A DNA stretch of 64,000 bases, from the NCBI RefSeq assembly GCF_014892575.1, contig NZ_JADBGI010000001.1:124001-188000 (forward strand). Reading direction: 5' to 3'. The notes below the pieces were generated by a model. That model made no database searches, had not been told where the DNA came from, and saw only the letters and a list, made by a program, of their open reading frames with translations. The position numbers and the translations under genes are program-made. The DNA comes from Nocardiopsis coralli (lineage in GTDB: Bacteria > Actinomycetota > Actinomycetes > Streptosporangiales > Streptosporangiaceae). Shown here piece by piece: positions 61,791-64,000 of the stretch; positions within the stretch are counted from its first letter, which is position 1, and each line of letters begins with the position of its first letter.

Positions 61791-62498
61791 CTACTCGGCG
61801 GTGACGGCGGCGCGCGCCTCGTCAGCCAGCCCGACGACCAGCGCGATGACCTGGTCCAGGTCCAGGCCGGTGGTGTCGAGCTCGGTGGCGTCGGCGGTCT
61901 GCGTCAGCGGCGAGTCCTTGCGGCTGGAGTCCAGCGCGTCGCGGCGGGCCAGGTCGGCCTGGGTGCCGGCCACGTCGGAGGTGCGCACCTCCTTGCTGCG
62001 GCGCGAGGCGCGAGCCTCGGCCGAAGCGGTCAGGAACAGCTTCACCGGGGCGTCGGGGGCGACCACGGTCGTGATGTCGCGGCCCTCCACGACGATGCCC
62101 TCGCTCTCGGCGCGGGCGGCGGCGATGATCTCGCGCTGGGTGCGCACCAGGCGCTCGCGGGCCTCGGGCACGGCCGAGACGGCGCTGACGTTGCCGGTGA
62201 CGTCCTTGCCGCGGATCTCGGCGGCCACGTCGCGGCCGTCCACGGCGACGGAGGGTGCACCCGGGTCGGTGCCCATGGTCAGCTCGGGGCGGTCGACGAC
62301 CGCGGCCACGGCGGCGGCGTCGGCCACGTCCACGCCCTGGTCCAGCATCCACCAGGTCAGGGCCCGGTACATCGCCCCGGTGTCCAGGTACCGCAGGTCG
62401 CGCGCCTTGGCCACACCGCGGGAGGTGCTCGACTTGCCCGACCCGGAGGGACCGTCGATCGCGATGACGATGCCCTCGGTGTTGCCCTGCGCGTTCAC
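61791..62498 (-). CDS. cmk: Cytidylate kinase
   Basis: A protein of 235 residues. P-loop [48 protein letters not shown] and [20 protein letters not shown] are the usual CMP kinase blocks. GTG 62498 is the start that gives a normal length. It phosphorylates CMP and dCMP. It is in the core gene run tyrA-cmk-der. Confidence 0.95.
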   Translation of the reverse strand: MNAQGNTEGIVIAIDGPSGSGKSSTSRGVAKARDLRYLDTGAMYRALTWWMLDQGVDVADAAAVAAVVDRPELTMGTDPGAPSVAVDGRDVAAEIRGKDVTGNVSAVSAVPEARERLVRTQREIIAAARAESEGIVVEGRDITTVVAPDAPVKLFLTASAEARASRRSKEVRTSDVAGTQADLARRDALDSSRKDSPLTQTADATELDTTGLDLDQVIALVVGLADEARAAVTAE

Positions 62499-62581
62499 TG
62501 CTGTCGACTCCCGGTCGCCGGAGGTGTAAAACGGATCCGCCACAGCGTACCCCCGACCCGGCGGCACTCCGGACGTTCCGG

Positions 62582-63700
62582 TCACCGCCCCGGGTGCACC
62601 GACCACCCGGCCGCCGACAGGGCCCGCACGAGGGTGTCCTCGGCCTCGGGGAGCACCGACAGCGACACCGTGCCCATGGGGAGCCCGGGGGTGTGCTCGA
62701 TACGCACGTCCTCGATGTTGACGCCGGCCTCGCCCGCCGCGACGAAGAGACGGCCCAGCACGCCCGGCTCGTCGGAGACGACCACGGGCAGGACCGCCCA
62801 GGCCGGACGCCGGACCGCGCCGTGCTTGCCGGGCAGGCGCCCCTGTCCGGTGCGGCCGCGTTCGAGCACGTCGCGCACGGGCGCCAGATCCGCGTCGGGC
62901 CCCTGTGCCTGTTCGAGGGAGTGTGCGGTGGCGGTGAGGTCCTCGGCGATCCCGCGCAGCACGCCCGCCACGGGTGCGGCGTTGTGGCTCAGGATCGCGG
63001 TCCACATGCCGGGGTCGCCGCCGGCCACCCGGGTGACGTCGCGCACGCCCTGCCCGGCCAGCGCCAGCGCGGACGCGTCGCCCTCCAACAACCGTGCGGC
63101 CATGGCGGAGGCGGCCATGTGCGGGGCGTGGGAGACCAGGGCCACGGCACGGTCGTGCGCGGCAGGGTCGAGCACCAGCGGGTCGGCCCCGCACAGGCGC
63201 GAGACCTGCGAGACGGCGGCCACGGCGCCCGCGTCGGCCTTGCCGGTGGGGCACAGCGCCCAGGAGCGGCCCAGGAAGAGGTCGGAGCGGGCCGCGCCGG
63301 GACCGCTCTTCTCCCGGCCTCCCATGGGGTGGCCGGGCACGAACGTGGCCAGGTCGCAGCCCAGCCGCTCGGCACCGGCGACCACGCTGGACTTGACGCT
63401 GGCGGCGTCGGTGTAGACCTGCGCCAGCCCCCGGTCCTGGGCCTTCTTCAGTACCTCGGGCACGACCTCCGGGGGCGCGGCCACAACGGCCACGTCCGCC
63501 GGAACCGCGGGGGTGTTCTCCTCCAGGGGGCGCCCCGCGCCCAGGTCGGCGGCCATGCGCAGGGAGGCCGGGTCGGGGTCGGACAGGGCCACGTCCACCC
63601 CGCGCGAACGCAGGGCCAGCGCGATCGACGTGCCGATGAGGCCCGTCCCGAGCACCACGACACGTTCCACGTCCGGCCGTCCCCCGTGGTCTGTGGTCAC
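62582..63700 (-). CDS. tyrA: Prephenate dehydrogenase with C-terminal ACT-like domain
   Basis: A protein of 372 residues. NAD-binding VVVLGTGLIGTSIALALRSR, the catalytic-region VPGHPMGGREKSG and the SHAPHMAASAM segment identify prephenate dehydrogenase of tyrosine synthesis. The C-terminal ~75 residues (VLPVVVSDEPGVLGRLFVAA) are an ACT domain that usually senses tyrosine. The start is GTG 63700. It sits next to the chorismate mutase gene, as usual. Confidence 0.95.
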   Translation of the reverse strand: MTTDHGGRPDVERVVVLGTGLIGTSIALALRSRGVDVALSDPDPASLRMAADLGAGRPLEENTPAVPADVAVVAAPPEVVPEVLKKAQDRGLAQVYTDAASVKSSVVAGAERLGCDLATFVPGHPMGGREKSGPGAARSDLFLGRSWALCPTGKADAGAVAAVSQVSRLCGADPLVLDPAAHDRAVALVSHAPHMAASAMAARLLEGDASALALAGQGVRDVTRVAGGDPGMWTAILSHNAAPVAGVLRGIAEDLTATAHSLEQAQGPDADLAPVRDVLERGRTGQGRLPGKHGAVRRPAWAVLPVVVSDEPGVLGRLFVAAGEAGVNIEDVRIEHTPGLPMGTVSLSVLPEAEDTLVRALSAAGWSVHPGR

Positions 63701-63773
63701 CGTCTCCTCCAGTGCTGCACGTTCTGCCCGGCCCGCCCCGGGTGTCCTCCCAGCTTAGGGCCCCGCTCGGGGG

Positions 63774-64000
63774 CTACTGAGCGATGTCCAGGCGCAGGGC
63801 CTGGGCTCCGCGCAGGTACACGTGCTGGACCTCGGACCGGGGCAGGTCGGTGTCCACGTGCGCCATGAGCCGCACCACACGGGGCAGGGCGTGCGGCACG
63901 TCGATCTCGGTGGCGCACATGAGCGGCACGTCGGAGAAACCCACCTTGCGCGCGGCCAGAGCAGGGAACTCGCTGTTGATGTCGGGGGTGGCGGTGAACA
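63774..64000 (-). CDS. aroH: Chorismate mutase (AroH type), 5' end outside the window
   Basis: The last 75 residues are present: FTATPDINSEFPALAARKVG, VPLMCATEIDVPHALPRVVR and VQHVYLRGAQALRLDIAQ, ending with TAG (63,774-63,776). This is the Bacillus AroH fold, whose Cys/Glu/Arg region (CATEID, VYLRGAQ) is intact. It converts chorismate to prephenate. Confidence 0.92.
   Translation of the reverse strand, partial: FTATPDINSEFPALAARKVGFSDVPLMCATEIDVPHALPRVVRLMAHVDTDLPRSEVQHVYLRGAQALRLDIAQ

Overview
The window looks like one chromosomal stretch of a high-GC actinomycete, probably a Nocardiopsis-type genus. The evidence is very high third-position GC, GTG/TTG starts, many ATGA stop/start overlaps, and at the right edge the actinobacterial core order aroH (chorismate mutase), tyrA, cmk, der. 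Positions 1 to about 53,140 are accessory DNA ending at a tyrosine integrase beside a tRNA-Pro. From 53,143 onward the content is ordinary chromosome. No database search was possible, so family names rest on motifs read by eye. Layout: (A) 1-9,634 is a tight nine-gene + strand operon: methyltransferase, single-module KS-AT-ACP polyketide synthase, winged-helix-like protein, two small proteins (one resembling the ATP-binding half of PEP synthase), a thymidylate-kinase-like enzyme, a nucleoside-phosphorylase-like protein, a DUF2797 protein and a HIT protein. A 13-bp stem hairpin closes it. (B) 9,647-10,232 holds a degenerate CRISPR-like array and an IS701-type transposase stub. (C) 10,233-24,421 is a minus-strand operon of 15 genes, mostly overlapping. 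It holds an oxidoreductase, a nitrilase-fold hydrolase, an F420-type oxidoreductase, a UDP-xylose-synthase-like enzyme, two glycosyltransferases, a carrier protein, a carbamoyltransferase, a CDP-hexose pair, a CobT-like phosphoribosyltransferase without its catalytic Glu, a HAD phosphatase, an adenylating ligase, a chorismate-lyase-like protein and a tRNA-synthetase-like amino acid:carrier-protein ligase. (D) 25,401-39,186 continues on the + strand with two ABC half-exporters, a class III aminotransferase, a P450, a dead 2-oxoglutarate oxygenase, a methyltransferase, two transglutaminase-fold proteins (one fused to a carrier protein), a stand-alone AT-rich NRPS condensation domain and another free carrier protein. 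Several insertion-sequence relics interrupt it. C and D read as one unusual biosynthetic locus for a glycosylated, carbamoylated product joined by amide bonds without an NRPS megasynthase; this is inference. (E) 39,585-40,875 is an apparently complete IS3-family element. (F) 41,422-48,535 is a three-gene pPIWI-RE module (PD-(D/E)XK-type nuclease, DinG-like Fe-S helicase, PIWI/RNase H-like protein), a predicted defence system. Behind it lie small accessory genes and a second nuclease-like gene that may be frameshifted. (G) 51,637-53,216 is excisionase, integrase and tRNA-Pro(GGG), the probable attachment end of the island. (H) 53,257-64,000 is chromosome: flavin oxidoreductase, two membrane proteins, AraC/DinB-type regulator, RibD-like reductase, DUF523, an MHS-type transporter, der, cmk, tyrA and a partial aroH. 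Within C and D a plausible work flow is as follows. Chorismate lyase yields a phenolic acid, the CobT-like enzyme plus phosphatase ribosylates it, and sugar enzymes plus GT4/GT8 glycosylate it. The carbamoyltransferase decorates it, the aminoacyl ligase charges carrier proteins, transglutaminase-like or condensation enzymes join the parts, and the ABC pair exports the product.
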